From Artocarpus heterophyllus (taxonomy: Eukaryota; Streptophyta; Magnoliopsida; Rosales; Moraceae): DNA of 64,000 nucleotides. The stretch spans positions 19,131,274 through 19,195,273 of the forward strand of contig CM046350.1 in assembly GCA_025403435.1 (NCBI GenBank), in the 5' to 3' direction. The notes beneath the pieces were generated by a model, which did not search any database, had not been told where the DNA came from, and worked only from the letters and a program-made list of their open reading frames with translations. Every line of letters starts with the position of its first letter. The first letter of the stretch is position 1. Positions 61,897 to 64,000 of this stretch are shown here, piece by piece. A program made the translations under genes and the position numbers.

Positions 61897-62840
61897 CCAC
61901 AAGAACCCCTCATGACTAGTCTATGGTTAATAATTTACTAAAAAAAAAAAAAAGAGTGGTTGCACATGTATACAAATAATACTAGAGTATTGGTAGCGTT
62001 AAACGTCACACATTAATAAAATTAGATAGCAGTGGTACATTATATAATAAGATAATATGATTCTCACAACATAATGCACACAAATAGAGCTTAACTCTTT
62101 TTTTTTTTTTATGGAAATGGAGCCCTACTTTCGTTCCCTCATTGTCCCTTAATTGTGGTGTTTAGTTGGTGCTCCTTAGTATTATTTTTTAAATATACGC
62201 TTGACTCCATATTTTCTTTTATGTATTGCGCTCTATCAATTACAATAGTTAAACTAACATGACGTTTTATTTGATCCGATATGCTATTTTATAGGCACCT
62301 CTTATTTTATTTTTTTAATACACATTTCAATAAAATTTATTATTACTATATTACTCATTAATAAAATTATTTTGAAGGACAAAAGTATTTTTTAAAAAAT
62401 ACTATTACATACCTTACCTTAAAAAGATATTGAGTTCTAGTTTTTCTTAAAATAGAGATAAATTTCGATGTTAAAGGGCCTCCCCACAAAAAAGTTGTTA
62501 AAAATCCTCCTCACAAAAAAGCACATGATTTCTTCCTTCTTCTAAATTCTTGGTTTTGCTTTCAATTTTTATTGTGCAATATTAATGAATCATATAAACT
62601 ATTTGAACCTATTAATTTAAGGTTAAAAAAATTGTGACCGTGTACTTTTTATAAACTAAGAAGAATATTACGAACTCTTCGTTATTTAATATAAAGAAAT
62701 TATATAAAATTTTGAACCTATTGATGTACGCAAAAACCTTATGAATGTTAGTATATGAATTGATTATAGTTTGCACTTGTGGAGTGAAATGGATTGGTTT
62801 GATAAAATTTATCACTGATTGTGTTTTTCGGGTGCAATGA

Positions 62841-62893
<53 letters not shown>

Positions 62894-63038
62894 AAAAAAA
62901 GCAAGTGCAATCAATAGTTTGTTTGCAGTCAAAGAATTATTAATGGTTAGGTTTAACAAAAACAACAACGATATAAAGGAATCATTTTTTTTTTCATAAC
63001 GAAGCATTCATCACTTTTTTTTTCCTTTGTCAAATCTG

Positions 63039-63077
<39 letters not shown>

Positions 63078-64000
63078 GTTGAAGTTTTAATTAAATAAGA
63101 TCAATATTCAGTTGAAGTTTTAATTAAATAAGATCAATTTTTTTAAGCTCTCATGGAAGTTTGTTTGGTTGGTTAGTGAGTAGAAAACCTGAAAAACAAC
63201 ACTATTTAGGTTAAGGATTTTTTTTTTTTTTGGTATTTTAAGAGACGGATAACAAGTAAACTACAGGTGGTGTAAGAAAAAGTGTATGAAAATAGAATAA
63301 TACATATCAATAAATGATTAAAGTGTTTGGTAAATGAATTTAAACTCAAAAAATAAGTTTAAATATTATAAAGCATGAGAGTTTTTTCTTTACATTAAGT
63401 ACATAAAACTTTATACTTTAAACAGTTGAAGCGTTTTGTTAAACACAAAGACCCATATTATTATTCGAAAGAAATAAAAGTAAACATCAACGATGAAACA
63501 CCAAACTCAAATTAGTGTTGATTCAAACTCCACACGCTTCAAATCCAAAAATTAAAAAAGAAAGAAATCTTCAAAGAAAAGGAAAAAAAATTGGAAAAAG
63601 AGAAAAGAAATCGGATTAGACACAAACTTTTTTTTTTTCTTTCTTTTGCATTCCAAATTCTTTTGCTCACCCTTTTTTTATATAAATAATACACACCACA
63701 CAAACATATTATTTATTTCAGCTCCAATATATCTCCTAATGTCCCACACCAATGCCCCATGGGCCCAATTATTTTGAAAATTTTCCCACTCATTCATGAG
63801 GGTTCCAAAACTCACACACAAGAGAAGTATCTTTCAACAAAATGAACCAACATTTATCTTAAAAAGAAAAAAGAAAAAAAAGGAAAAATAATTATAATAA
63901 AATAATAATAATAATAAAAATCTTTCTGAGAACCAGTGTTTTTTTCCCCCCACCCAATAAAATACGACCATCAAAGCACAGTCACAGAGAGGCTTGATAG
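61897..64000. other. AT-rich intergenic DNA, no gene seen
   Basis: It holds two TA microsatellites (62843-62890 and 63040-63074), a 33-bp direct duplication with ATTCAGTTGAAGTTTTAATT (63071-63103 and 63104-63136) and a possible MITE at 63322-63446 (GTGTTTGGTAAATG against GTGTTTAACAAAAC). The last 300 bases are purine-rich with CACACA words and could be the promoter or leader of a gene beyond the window, but nothing is demonstrable. Confidence 0.5.

Overview
The window looks like nuclear DNA of a flowering plant, most likely a eudicot. It is AT-rich, its genes carry GT-AG introns, and it is dominated by decayed and nested transposable elements. I cannot name the species from sequence alone. 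Four cellular gene loci are visible: the last codons of one 2-oxoglutarate/Fe(II) dioxygenase (1-70), a complete tandem paralogue of it (7078-15723, four exons, 365 residues), a truncated and broken ABCB-type transporter (19483-24584), and an SH3P3-type SH3-domain protein on the minus strand (25509-30877, ten exons).

Layout. 1-16.9 kb is the dioxygenase cluster, with a decayed CACTA transposon between the two copies. The complete copy has tandem duplications in its promoter and a 6-kb third intron full of transposon debris. 18.5-24.6 kb holds a small CACTA-like element and the ABCB fragment, which is split by a 4.2-kb hAT transposon with an 8-bp target duplication. 25.5-30.9 kb is the SH3P3 gene, which carries two apparent single-base insertions. 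31.2-34.7 kb is a Mutator-like element interrupted by a 2.0-kb solo LTR (5-bp duplication AAATT). 35.2-39.3 kb is a very long (4.1 kb) solo LTR flanked by ATGAT. 40-44.8 kb is mostly MITEs and featureless AT-rich DNA.

The most interesting region is 44840-61891. It is an LTR retrotransposon with 1973-bp LTRs, tRNA-iMet primer-binding site, polypurine tract and perfect ATGTA target duplication, but its internal region has no gag or pol. It carries two intact intronless ORFs instead: a 173-residue basic cysteine-rich protein, laid out like the nucleic-acid-binding proteins of some plant RNA viruses, and a 229-residue homologue of the cytokinin-activating enzyme LOG whose phosphate-binding and catalytic motifs are altered. 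Two related imperfect hairpins follow the LOG-like ORF.

A complete autonomous Ty3/gypsy chromovirus (Tekay-like, 50469-59309, minus strand, 1579-codon gag-pol ORF with chromodomain) is inserted inside it, flanked by GGATA. The two elements share much of the LTR, the primer-binding site, the leader and the 3' end, so the autonomous family is the obvious helper. One LTR of the inner element carries a block of at least 285 bp that matches the outer element's LTRs rather than its own partner, which is the pattern left by gene conversion between nested elements. All family calls were made by reading; no database search or folding program was run.
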